Part shown: one piece after another, positions 11,515-23,276 of the stretch
Numbering within the stretch: position 1 is the stretch's first letter
Layout: every line of letters begins with the position of its first letter
From: Plasmopara viticola
Lineage: Eukaryota > Oomycota > Peronosporomycetes > Peronosporales > Peronosporaceae
Assembly: GCA_001695595.3 (NCBI GenBank)
Contig: MBPM02000038.1
Span: forward strand, 1-64,000
Reading direction: 5' to 3'
DNA: 64,000 nucleotides
Notes under the pieces: model-generated
Databases searched by the model: none
The model's input: only the letters and a program-made list of their open reading frames with translations
Told to the model about the DNA's origin: nothing
Made by a program: the position numbers and the translations under genes

Positions 11515-12144
11515 CCGAAAACGCTATAATAGCCAGAAATAGCTCTAAACAAAGTGCGAACTATCGTATGGCTTTCTTTACGCCTCCTCTACGTAATGTT
11601 CGGTTTGACTATGTAATATTTAGTAGCACTTGCAGTCAATCCTACGTCAACGCGAGTAAAATATCTACCTGAGCCCTCGGAAATATCTTGGGATTATTTA
11701 ATTCGTGTTTCTACATCCGTCAGACGCACACTCTGAACTGCTTCCTTTCAGGCTTCTATGGTCTCGATATGGTGGCTGCATTTGCTGCTCTTTCTGCCGT
11801 CAAGCAACTAGAACGCACCACGGTGCTCGAGCTCGAAAAGCAATTTCTTTGATGTAGGATCAGACATCACAGGCTTTGTTTACACTGGCGGTAGCGCTTT
11901 TTCTGAGATCCAAACGAGTGCTTCTCCATGTGAGAGGGATTCAGGACGATCCCAGTAGCAATTCCTCGGTACAGTTCATGTAGGTTAATTTTTTATCCAA
12001 AAAATGTTCCTAATATGTCCATAACCCAGCAAATAACCCAGTAAAAAATGAAGAAGGTGGACCCAGCCTCCAAGCACCGCAACTACTGTCAAAGTCTACG
12101 CAGCAGAGCTTTAAATTATTCATGCAAATAAGTCGATTGAAAAG
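11515..12144. other. Gene-free spacer
   Basis: No open frame of note and no recognisable element. Its right edge is the 13-bp target-site duplication GTATTTCGTAGTA (12145-12157) of LINE copy 2. Confidence 0.5.
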
Positions 12145-12157
12145 GTATTTCGTAGTA

Positions 12158-13271
12158 ATGTAATGTAATGTATTACGTTATCGCGTTGCCAAGTTATGCA
12201 CGTGCTAGGCTCAGTCTGGCTAGTCCATGGCATAGAGTGGTGTCCGCATACGTCGAGTCTCGTTCGGCGGGCAGTGCATCCAGCACCGAGGTCGTGAGGG
12301 TCTTCCATTTCTTTTGGTCTTGTGCAAGGGTACGTACCACTTCGAGGTCTTGTGCTATCCGGAGTCGAAAGCCGGAGCCACAGGAAACAAGGTCGTGGTC
12401 GAGTGTTGAGGGGAGCGTGGTGCGGGGACGTTCGCGCCATTTTGCTGCGGTGGAGAAGAAGTAGGCACGCATCTGGAGGTTAGCTGGAATGTCGGGATTG
12501 CGGCGAAGTACATGGCCAAACAGGCGCCAGCGAGCTTGTGTCAGTCGTAGTCTCAGCGGCTGCTCATCACAGAGGTCGTAGAGTCTTGCATTCGAAATGT
12601 GTCGGGGGTAGCGATAGCCAAGAGCGTAGCGAAGCTGGCGGCGATGGAAACTCTCGAGGCCGTGGAGCTCTGACTTGGTAAAAGCCCAGGTGGCGCAGTT
12701 GTACAGCAAAATCGGTAGAACGTAGGTGTTGTACAATCGAATGCAGGTCTTGGGTGAGATGAGCGTAGGGCGGAGCCAGACGGACCAGAGGCGGTGGAGC
12801 GCGAGGGTGGCCAGGGACTTGCGTCGGGATGGATTTTCAATATCGCCGAGAAGTGTTCCGAGCTTCTTAGTGTGGCGCCAGGTTTCTTCTCGGGATCGGG
12901 CGTTTCGAGTGGCGCCCGACGGGTTGCAATGGCGGCGGATTTCGGTGGCTTCGGTCTTGGCTTCGTTTTTTTTTTTTTGGGGTTAGAAGGAAGTCATCAA
13001 TGCGGTGCTCACCTCTATCGTAGATCTTGGTTTCTCGGAGGCCAAGGATATCGACGCGGTAGCGCCGGAGATCTTCGGAGAGTGTTTCGTGCTTGGATGC
13101 GGTTGGCGCGGTTAAGGGCGTGGAAGGGGGTTTGGCCTGGTGCTGGAGACTGTCGTGTCGAGGGTGAGACTCGTTAGAGACCTGCAGATACCCGAGAGCA
13201 CCTGCCCGAAGCGCGCGAGCATTTAGCCCCCGCGCTTGGAAGGAGGGCGTCACCCCAACCTTTTCCGAAAA
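12158..13271 (-). mobile_element. Internally deleted LINE, copy 2
   Basis: Same deletion derivative as 6396-7569, inserted on the opposite strand and flanked by a perfect 13-bp target-site duplication GTATTTCGTAGTA (12145-12157 and 13272-13284). It encodes the same endonuclease N-terminal fragment (12990-13110) and the same RT C-terminal region (12194-12736), with LYNTYVLPILLYN and ARWRLFGHVLRR. The A-run at the internal join is at 12968-12979 on the complementary strand. Its 3' tail is a run of ATTAC units. It lacks an 18-bp insertion seen in copy 1 just after the join. Confidence 0.9.
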
Positions 13272-13284
13272 GTATTTCGTAGTA

Positions 13285-14554
13285 TATATATATCCATCCT
13301 AAAAAAATAAGTTTAAAGTACTTTTTCTCATTTTGGACATTCGGAATGAGTAAAGCAAATACCGGTACAGTACTGCAATTTAATGAGTCTGTAAAGTATT
13401 ACCAATTTGGGATGGGTACTCAATTTTTTCTTAAGTGAGTAGGGAAAGCCTTGCTTTTTCCAGACATCCAAAACTCAATCTCTATCTAGAATGCACTACT
13501 AGCGCTAGCGCAAATAAACCCTTCTGCGCAAATGACCGAGGAATGCAGTAAGTCCTGTAACTTTAGACTATAATTGCTGCTAAGTATACATTTATGCTAT
13601 AAAAAAATATGTTTACGTTTATTTCGCATTCGAACATTATTATATCGCATGGCGTGCTAAGTCAACGATATCAATCGTAAGGACGTCCGGCCACCCCACT
13701 GGCAGCGGCGCGAGCGCAGGCAGTCCTAGCATACGCCTTGACACGAGGACTACTTCATATTATTGTGCATTCACGGTCCCGAGTCGGAATGCATGGCGAT
13801 CGGCCATATGCGGAAAAGGAGGTTTGGGAGCGTCTCCAACATCGTAGAAATCGTAGGACCAGCTATTTAGCTACTCTGCCATCTTGACGAACACACACCA
13901 ATGCACTGACGGTTCGCATGAATTTTTCTGCGAATAGATGGCCACTTTTGGGTGTTTGGGACTTCGACAATCACCGTCCTACAGTCATCGAAGGCGATAC
14001 CTCGCGGTGCTTGAACGCCGGGCGCATTGCGGCATGGGCTACACGACATGTCAGGTTGACAAGTTATGAGTTGACCGTCGGGGCCGAGTCAAGTAACGTC
14101 TGCTGCTCCTGTGATGCAAACCTTTCTCAAGAAAAGCACTGGCAAATATACACGACGGCGCTTTCGTGAGTGAGGCTCAGTGGATACTCCACGACCCAAA
14201 CCTTGTCGTCGTTCCATACAAGCTGCCGGAGCCGGAGACCACGAGAAAGTTTTCCAGCTGTGCGAATTTGGTCCATGTCTCCAAAGGAAGACGCTCTGCG
14301 ATTAGCATCTTAGCCTCGTCTTCATTGTCTTGTTTGAGGTTCCGACGAATATTAAGGTCACCGTGCTCGAAAGCGCGAAGCAGCCTGTTCATGGCGTCTC
14401 TCACCGCTGCAGTGCCTTTTAGTCTTGTTAAGGGTCGTCGTCGTGTCCCAGTCTGGAGTAAGTAAACCAATATCACAAACTACAATTTCTCCGCTCGCGT
14501 CCCGACAAGGGCATTGTAGCTGGGCTTTATGGATCCCAGTTTGATGACGGGAGC
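13285..14554. other. Gene-free stretch with unrecognised open frames
   Basis: The best open frame is 14177-14476 on the minus strand (99 codons), with a charged, coding-like composition (KQDNEDEAKMLIAERLP) but no family I recognise. The opposite strand is open over almost the same interval. It could be the relic of a gene or transposon. Nothing else is supported here. Confidence 0.4.
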
Positions 14555-14712
14555 CTCCCGTTATTTATAAAGTTGATAATAATTGGCTCATGCTGCCCAT
14601 ATCTTGATGAGTGGGCTATTTTGAGAAATTGTCACTGCTCGAGTTATTCTTGGTACGGTGCTGCTATACAGCGCTGAGCATGCTGGATCCAAGCTCAAAT
14701 TCTTGCAAAAAT
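14555..14712 (-). repeat. Dispersed repeat R3, copy B (inverted)
   Basis: Reverse complement of 10905-11050; the blocks ATGAGTGGGCTATTTT, GCATGCTGGAT and AAGCTCAAATTCTTGC are retained. It lies directly upstream of the partial R2 copy at 14755. Confidence 0.75.
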
Positions 14713-14754
14713 AGATAGACAACAAGGTAGATAGAAGGACAACCCAAGTTACAT

Positions 14755-15040
14755 TACAAAAAGGTCAGAATAGATCTTACTTCTCACCAGAAGAAACTAT
14801 CTAGCTTAGGATGCCCTTGATGATGAGGTCGACGAATTAAGGGACTAGATGAAGGGTGAGAACAATGACAAAAACCTTGTATGTTGCGCCGGTGGGTGTA
14901 GTGGAGGCAGTCACTACAACAGTAGGCGAGAGGCTGTGTGACTCGCCTACAGCCAGGTACCCATGCAAGTCGCCGTCTTGTGAGAGGTATACCCGCTGTC
15001 CAATCAACAAATCCGGCAACGAAAAAGATCCGTACAAATT
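14755..15040 (+). repeat. Dispersed repeat R2, copy C (partial)
   Basis: Matches 8830-9130 on the same strand, including AGAAACTATCTAGCTTA, TGTTGCGCCGGTGGGT and CCCATGCAAGTCGCCGTCTT. Only the first quarter of R2 is present; similarity stops near GATCCGTAC at 15030. This gives three copies of the R2 left end within 10 kb. Confidence 0.8.
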
Positions 15041-18000
15041 GTTGCGAGATATCTATCTATCTCGAAAGATGCTGAATACGACTTTGGTGACGGATCCACG
15101 CAAAAAAACTCTCAATGTGATAGAGTGAGAGAAGAATACGATATATTAGCACTACGTGGTTCGCCGGGTGGTCTACGCTAAATGGTCGCCCGCGACCGGC
15201 GTCTGGAGGACGTGGCCCAGAAGTTGCCAAACAAAACCGCTGATGACCTTGACTTTCATCGCCAAGTGCTGCTTTATGTACCACCAATTTGAAGTCTCCA
15301 ACACTTGTTTGGCCAGTTCCCAAGCCTTAAGTGCTCGTTTGCATTGATTCTCGAGGAAGTCGTTTGATCTGCACCTTCGAAAAACAGAGGCTGTGGCATC
15401 ACTTTACTTTCAGAGTTTGACCCTCGTATGAATCTCAACATTCTCCAGCATCTCTTTAAAGTGTCTCCTCCCATCCCACCATACCGCTGAGGCGGGTAGC
15501 GTATTGATTATTTAATGGCGAGTCACTAGTCACCATTAAGTAGCCACAAGGCCAAAGCTAGATTAAATGGAAGACTGTGCACATTCAGCAGCCCACCAAG
15601 TTTACAGCTAAATGCAAAGGATGCAATTTTCCGGATTAACTTTGTATTCTACGCCAGAATGCACGGCGAATAACTGGTCAGCTCGCTAATCATTTAGCCA
15701 GGCAAACCCGCCTCTTTTTTCTTAAGACTCTGAGCGTGTCACACTCGACTAAAATGTGTAACATAAGTTACGTTATTCTTTTTCAGCAATAAGAAGTCAG
15801 AAGATTGGTATAAGAAATGAGCAAAAAAAGTAAAATGTTTAATGTCAAAAACATATGAGATTGAAATACTATGGTGGAAAGCTTTTGTAGGTATAAATTC
15901 CACAAACTAATTCTTAGATCAATCTCAGCTCAAATTCAAACTGTTATATGTTGTGGTGTGTAAGCCAACTACAGGCTTTCGTGTTACACCAATTGTGATC
16001 CACGACAAGTATTGGCTCTGAGTACAGCCAGAAGTACAGTTAAAAGTAAAGATCTGAATTTACTCTTCCTTTACGCAAATCGCCAAGGAAGCCCCACTGC
16101 ATTCGGTAGCACTTGTAACCAGCTTATAGCTGCATTAAATAGACTACTTATGTATGAAAGTAAAGGTGTTTGCTAATTTTCCTCGGGGTATGTACAACGG
16201 TTCAAATGAGCTGGTAATCCTGCTCGGCCCCGGGTGGATGCATCATTTGCTGAACAAGGCCTAACGCGATGAGTGCGCGTCTTAAGCAGAAAAGGACGAT
16301 GTCGGCGTCATCAGCACTAGCATGTAAGGCGAAAGCTTTTCCCTAAATAAAGCCTCTAAGATGAATCCGAAGTCAGAAAAGTTGAAAGGTCACGATGTTC
16401 GTTCTGCTTCGGGCGAAGAAACAGTGGGTGGTTCTGTCCATATTAGACTTTGAAAAAATAGCACACAAATGGCTTCTACGTGCAATACTTTAATTGAGGG
16501 AGCGCAACTCCTCCAAAGAGCTGTAGCGTCATCTGATGCAAGTCTTTTCGCCGACAAGCTGTTTGTCCAGGAGTTACAAAGTGTTCATGAACAAACTAGG
16601 CACGGGGGGTCTGGACGGAAGTGCTTGGTATGCACGTAACCTTTTTTGAGAAGGTTGTGACGGTAACCATCTGACTCAATGTGTTCTAATTACACTTGCT
16701 CGCCATCTGCGTTCTCCACTCAATTCCACGAATAGTTTTAGTCGATGATATAGTGCAGCATTTTGGATAAATAATCATGCGACGGTAATACAAAAATATA
16801 TTGCTTATTATTATTAATGCACTTTCTGCTGGTCGCACCCATTACAGACTCTATAAAGTGCTCATATTTATTTTCGTTCTACGTTACGAATATTTTTAAT
16901 TCAGCGTTTGGTCAAGTATTTGCAAGTATTTACGATGTAAACACTTTTGTAAGGCTTCTATATTTTCCAATATCCTTCAAACAATGCATGGACCAGACAC
17001 ACTAGAGATACTTTTGTTTAAAGCAAAATAGAATACTTAAAATGTGTGCACAACTGGAGGCGCAAAGTAGAATCGTACAAACAACTATAGGTAGCCAGCG
17101 AGTACAATCATTTTGCATTAGCAATCTGATTGGTCCTTTATAATACTTAAAAATCACATTACCAGCCTACTTGACCAGACTCCAATAGTCAATTGACAAA
17201 TAATGTATGCAATCGGTCAGAAAAGTAAAAACCATCGCTAAACGCACACGACGAAATACAAATTAAGCTCTTCCAGCTATTTAAGAATACCAAGAAATTT
17301 CTAAACCTCATACGTAGAGAGAGCGGGGCGAGATTAAAAGTATGTAATAGCGTCGAGCATCGGTTCTAAAATTTAATCGACACATCGCGATTATGTTAAA
17401 TTTTTGAGAGCAAGCAAAACACAGCACGAATTCGCATGAGTTGTCGTCATCTTCATTCGCGAGCATTAGCATAAGCATTGACATATTGCTGTGCTCAAAA
17501 TGATTGTAATAGTTGTTTACTTTTTTAGGATTTGTATAAATAGCAATTTTTGTCTGACACATTGCCATGACTTTCATAACGTAATCGCGCCATGCCTCAC
17601 TTTATTCAATTGGTACAAAAGAATTCTGTAAGCTTACAGTGATCCTGCTGCCTGGTGGCATAGTAAGTCGCGCCTAGCACGGGATTAATTGTGTGCCTAA
17701 TCCCTATCAGACGAAAATTTTGCTAGCGGGTCTCTGAAAGTCGCATCTGAAAATTCTTCTGACAAATATGTACCAAATATTTTGTTTTTTTTAGGATATT
17801 TTTTAATTTAAGACAGCGTCTCAGACTTTTGCTGTACGGTTAAGATCTATACGCATTGGTAAAAGTGCCGCACGACACTTAACGACTTTATCTTAAAAAA
17901 ATAAACACCTGTAAAGAGCTTTCTTTGGTGTTGTTAATCGCATTCTTGGGCTGGCGTTAACAACGCGATAAACAAAGGACAAGACTTTATGAGAATATAT

Positions 18001-18948
18001 AGCTAGGACTGTACTTGTATAACAAGCGTCCACATAGTTTTTTGGCAACGTAGCGCATGCCACGATAAAATAAAATCGCTCTCTCCTGGTCTGCACGAAA
18101 ATTCATGATTGCTTGCAAAGCAGCGAAGGTCTTTACCTCCACTGCGGCGAAGACTCATTCGTCTTATTGCCCTAGCTTTAATGCCGGCCATAACTTAAAG
18201 AATGTTTTGTTAGCTGTTACGAGCCGTTGAAATCGACTGATACTCCTAACACTGGCTCTAGGTGAATTCAATGTCAAAGTATGCCTGGTCGAAAGGTTGT
18301 TATGAGTGGAACAGCTGTGTGACTGGACAATTAACCATATCTGAAGCTTTTGATGGCCCTTGTGGCATCACTAAGGTGTTGCTTAGCATGATGCGAGGCG
18401 TACAAGATACTGTAAGAGTACATGCGATTTCCCTTTTTGAATTCAATGCTACATTAGTACACTATATAAGGTGCACCCGGGCATTTTGAGCAACGCATTT
18501 CTTCGTGGAATAGGCGTAGCATTGTTCAAATAATTCAAAACATGAGCTTGTCACCATTTTTTTCAACTATTGAACAAAGTGAATCATGGATGGGTACTAA
18601 GACTTCGACTCCAGCGCCATGTTCTTCTATCGAAACAGGCGTAATCAGTTTACATTTTTCTCGTTGCGGTGGTCATTGACTTGCGACACAAAAGTTCTTT
18701 TCTGGAACTATGACCGCTTATGAATAATATAATGAACCTTTATTTTATCGGGCCCAAGTGCAAATCTTGCTGTTTATAAGGTTATTTTAAGACATCTTAT
18801 TCCAGATTAAAAATATTTGGATCCACAATACGAATACTTATCTAAAGAGACATCATGAATGAACTCTAATTAAAAATATTGGGCATTCTAAAGCTTCATT
18901 ATTAACAGGTCGCATTTATGCATATAACACGTTATCTCACAATTAAAT
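15041..18948. other. Gene-free stretch
   Basis: Short open frames only (up to 90 codons). Minus-strand frames at 15057-15323 and 15274-15474 look weakly coding-like but match nothing I recognise. No RNA gene, terminal repeat or array was seen. Confidence 0.45.
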
Positions 18949-19658
18949 ATGGGTGATTTATCCTTGACAGCGGCGCTTTTTCTGGTGCCGTTTGTCGTAA
19001 TCTTGAAGATCTGCATAGCTGATGGCTCGCTCTTTTCCCTACACCCTCTGCTTAATGATGTGGCAATGCTTATTTACCTATTCAGGTACTCTGTGCCACG
19101 ATATGGATTCAATAACTTTGGTTATTTTACTCATTGCAATGAGGATCTCATTCCAAGCGCGCTACAAGTCACCTAATACAAAATTGTGAAACAGAGCAAG
19201 CAGTGCGCTTTGTTTTGCATTTAAATTGTCCAAGACTTAACAAAAAAAGCCTCAGTGTTTGGCTGATCAAGCCTCATCTGCTTACAAATGTGTCTGCCGG
19301 AGTGTTGGTGAGTTCTGCAGGGTTGGTCGTGTTTATCGCCGAGCTTGTCACTAAAGACGAATATTTGAAAACGCCAGACTCGTCGGCGGCTCTAGTATCA
19401 GCGATATTTTTCTTGCTCAACATGTTTCAGGGATTGCTGCTGACATTTGATGGCACGAAGGTCAATTGGCAGTGAACAGACGAAACGCATGCACTTACGG
19501 GCATGTTGATATGCATTGGCAGTATAGTCACCATGCTCAACGGTCTGCACGCGTGCTCATGGAAAATCCATATTTTTTTCTTAGGACTACAATTTCAACT
19601 CACTATGCTCATCATCGCAGCGCACGTGACACTTTTGTTTATAGCACTGGTGCTCTAA
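18949..19658 (+). pseudogene. Decayed cytochrome b561-like membrane protein
   Basis: Cytochrome b561 proteins are multi-helix, di-haem transmembrane electron carriers. The first segment (18949-19085) encodes a helix and then FSLHPLLNDVAMLIYLF, resembling the b561 HP-helix. A possible donor (CAG/GTACTC) follows at 19086. A second segment from about 19238 to a TAA at 19656-19658 encodes three more hydrophobic helices, including THALTGMLICIGSIV and LNGLHACSW, which resemble the haem-ligand His helix and GLHSGW-like motif of the family. One in-frame TGA at 19473-19475 (probably a lost TGG codon) interrupts it. The candidate residues are not all where the family would have them, so the family call is moderate. 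Confidence 0.55.
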
Positions 19659-19939
19659 CGTCAAGCGCACCTACACGTCGTCAAGATGGCCACTTGATAT
19701 TCATACAACGTATCAAGAATAGTAAATAATGTTCACGGATTGATACAAAATTTTCAATTGTAAGCTTATGTCCTCATAGTGTTTATTTATATCAATATAT
19801 TCTATAGTCAAAAAGCTGGAGGTGCTCGCGCTTAGCGAGCTTGACGGTTGCGTCCCGATACTCTTGCTCGTCAAGCATTCTGATGTCGAAATTTCTCATC
19901 GCAGCGCACGTGCAAGAGGTGTTCCACTAAGTATCGGTG

Positions 19940-20280
19940 GTGTGACAGCCTAAATGACAGAGAATGCGTACGGCAAGAACCACTTTACGTCATCGCACTT
20001 GTGGCTCGCAGGCGGTATGGTTACATTTACCCTGCTAAACATGGCAGGGAAAAGAAATAAGTTTTTATTGATGCAATTCGCTAGATATTGCCTGGTGATG
20101 CTCAAGTTTAGGGTAATATGTCGAAATTGACTAAATTTGTCACCAGGGGTCAGTGTCATTTTTGGCTTTCACAGCGGCAACTAGGGTAATTCGAATGTTG
20201 GAGAGAATCTACGATTTAAAGTGCCATATTGCGACGTAATCGTCATCACCGGCACTTCTGCCGTAACGGCATTTGCGCAA
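19940..20280 (+). pseudogene. Second cytochrome b561-like fragment
   Basis: One frame encodes GKNHFTSSHLWLAGGMVTFT, very like the b561 HFTSWHAWLG helix with its haem-ligand His. In the same frame, after a TGA at 20128, comes VSVIFGFHSGN (compare GLHSGW), a TAG at 20182 and NVGENLRFK. Another in-frame stop lies at 19951. This is a decayed copy about 300 bp downstream of the first remnant, so the locus probably once held tandem b561 genes. Opposite-strand frames here are shadows. Confidence 0.5.
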
Positions 20281-20998
20281 TAATATAAAATATTCCCAAA
20301 ATACATATGCATTCAAACTATCCAAAGGAATTGGCGATTGTACAGTTTCCGACCAGAAGACAGTTCCAGATGTCCCAGATCATTGGTGGCTGAGAGTCAC
20401 CGATTAGGCTGTAGCAAGAGAATTGGTCGTGAGAATTCTTCATTCAATATCACATCTCAATTTGCTTTAAGCAACAAATTTTTCCTTCTCTACGACTCGC
20501 CTCGCCCACGCCTCAGCCTAATTCTCGTCTGACGGCTGACTTCATTCAGCTTTCTCCGCAAATGTGTTACACGAATCCTGTGGTGGGTGTGTACGTACTG
20601 CTACGTTTAAGCTTGTGATTGGCAGTTTTGTACCGGCAACAGTAAAAAAGTCCAATTAAATGGTGGGCGTGCGTGCATCGTAGCCACATCGTTGTTTCTG
20701 AAGGCGACGATGCCTCATAGTTCCCACATGTGTTTCCCAGGAAAAGAATTGTATAAAATGAAGTACACGTTGTCATAGCTAGCACAATATCTAACAATCT
20801 TACAGCTCGACTTTAGGTTCAGCAAACTCGTCGATATTGTCTGTCGCTGCAGTTTCCGCTTTTTGAACACTGAGTCTAATCATCTGCGTCTTTGAATGCG
20901 TAGCATCACATATGCATTAATCACACCCGTATATGACGGCAAATTAAGTCTGGTCGGGTATACGCTTCCAAAATAAATCGTGAGCTTCGCGGCTTTCT

Positions 20999-23020
20999 TC
21001 ACTCGTATTCGAGTGGACTCGCAAATTTCACAGACACGCGAATCCAGTGGCCCCGCTTGACCACGTATGGTGTGAGCTCATAGTAAAAGGCAGCTTCGTG
21101 CACTTCATCTTGCACGACCTCACGTAAATTTGGACGTTTAAACAAATAGACGCAAGAGTTTGGGCGAATGGTCTTGTGTATTGGGTTCAACTAGGCTTCC
21201 GTTGTGTACGTAACACCATGACGCTAGTTCTCATTTGGAAACGGGGCCGTGAAGTCAACGCCCTCGAGGTAAACCACAAAATTTACATGAGACCAATCCA
21301 CTGAAAAAAAGCAACTAGTGATCTATGTTAGCGCTAATTTAGACGCGAAAAACGTCAAATACTGGCCAGCCAAAGGTGTACGGTCGTGGTAATAATTTCG
21401 ACGTAGGCCAAAGAGATAGTCTAGCTTACTCCAGCGCAAAATTTTCAATTAGCGTGGGCTTTACTTTGACATTTTGGCCTACCTTACCCACCTCTGCCTT
21501 TAGTTCTGACTGAAGCTTTTTATCAGTGCCAATATAAAAATCGCAACTCGCAGATACGGTCGTGGTCAAGGAATCGACTCTTTCCATCGATTGTACGCCA
21601 TCGTAAAGTAGTGCACAGCTAGTTCCTCTTTGATCTTCGTAATTTTGCGACGGTTTGTATACATGTGAAAGAATCGACTCACTTCGTCCAAATGGTAGAA
21701 GCATTTTTGTTTTGCTTGAGCAAACGGATCGGCGCTATCTACACCAGCTTGACTCCGTGATCCAATTGTAAGACGATGGTGAGTTGCATTTTTTTAAATG
21801 GCTTTAAGCGTTCCCTTTGATAGTTTTGGCAGTAGCAAAGCCGTGTCAGCATCCAAAGTAACGGTCAAATACTGAAACAACAAAATACTCGAGCGAGTCA
21901 CACCCATGCCAAAGAAACCAGCCGATGTGTGTATAGCAACAATCGAAGCAGCGATTTTAGCGAGATGATTAATGGCTTCCAATTGTTCAATAGACACTTT
22001 ATTTGAAGCAAATTGATCATCTCGGCAATAAACGTGGTCATGCATGTGCAATAGTCAAATTTTGCATTCTCGTCAAACTAGCGCTAAACTTCTTCTCTAT
22101 AATTTCAGGTCTAAAGGTCGAAATGTGCGGTTCGTAGCGTTCGTGGACAGAACCCGGTCGTCTAATGCATATTCATTCTTTACACTTCCGGGAACAGTGC
22201 AGCCTAGTAAGGTGTCTACTAAAAGCCCGAATGTATGTATGATCTTCCTTAGGAGTAGAGCGTACTATAGTAAGTCTATCGCAAAACTAGGGAAGTACAA
22301 GCTGGCTCTGCCAGGAGTGTTGTGTAGTAACAAGCGTCATTTAGAAACCGAGGCTAGTTTGGAGTAGAATGCAAGCTGGTTAGTCACTCGTCTACGATAC
22401 TAGTAAATCAAAGCAATCAAACCATTGACGGCATCCCTTGTATAACGATGTCCTGACGTGCCTTGATTATCAGCTAGCGTTCCCTTCAAAATTTAACATT
22501 AACGAATGGTGTGTATATCTTCTACATTCAAATATTTTTTTGCCAATTCGCATGCTGAAATTATCAGATTTTGCACTTGCTATCACTGTCAACAATTCGT
22601 CGTACTCCCACCGGCCTTTTTGATGTTTGGGATACATATTACTGGTGGAATACGAGTTGTCGGGTTGTATGTTTGGAAAAATCTGATCGTTACCTAAGCT
22701 TCATACGATGAATGCACGGCAGCAGCTTCGACGAAGACAAGGCCTTATTTATGTGTCACTTCGTCCGCATCACAGAAGATTGATATCGCCATGGGATGAA
22801 AAGAATAGACAACACCGTAAATGTTTTCATCCATCATCGCATGGAGGCAGTAATGCAGCTACGCTTAACGTATGTCGTCTATCTTGAAACCTTTATACTC
22901 TGTGACACGCGGAAACGCGGAAAATGAAGCTCTTGACTTACGTCGTGATGCCAATGTTGCAAACATGGTGGGCCATAAACGTGGGAGTGCATGACGGCAA
23001 GCTGAAAAGGACCTGCCGTC
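20999..23020 (-). pseudogene. Decayed gene of unrecognised family
   Basis: Several minus-strand segments look coding but are broken. 23020-22700 reads through LPRLWPTMFATLASRRKS and LHYCLHAMMDENIYGVVYSF with stops between. 22051-21794 is an 85-codon frame (VSIEQLEAINHLAKIAASIV). 21704-21426 is a 92-codon frame ending in a possible donor GTAAGC, with a T-rich acceptor at 21301. 21299-20999 reads VNFVVYLEGVDFTAPFPNEN, two in-frame stops, then FYYELTPYVVKRGHWIRVSV. The frame does not carry across the proposed intron, so frameshifts are likely. I do not recognise the family; the segments may not all belong to one gene. Confidence 0.35.
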
Positions 23021-23276
23021 CGTTAAGTCGACACTTTTATGGATGTCTCAGTTTTTTGAGCCGCATTTTCTCACCCGACAGATAAGTACCTGGACACTTC
23101 ATTCGCTATCGATTTTTAATGATTACTTCGAAGTATAAATTACGAGACAGTGTGTTATTTAACATGTTAGATGCACAAGAAATACTTGCGACTCGTGCTG
23201 ATGATATCTAATAATTCAGTCTCCCGCCACGGCTTCACAAACTTCGCCAGCTCCTCCTGTAGCAACGCCGACACTA

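Noticed and set aside
12168..12464. Open frame antisense to LINE copy 2 (and its equivalent at 7265-7561 in copy 1)
   Set aside because: The same frame is open in both copies because it mirrors the GC-rich RT-tail coding region; it is a shadow, not a gene.
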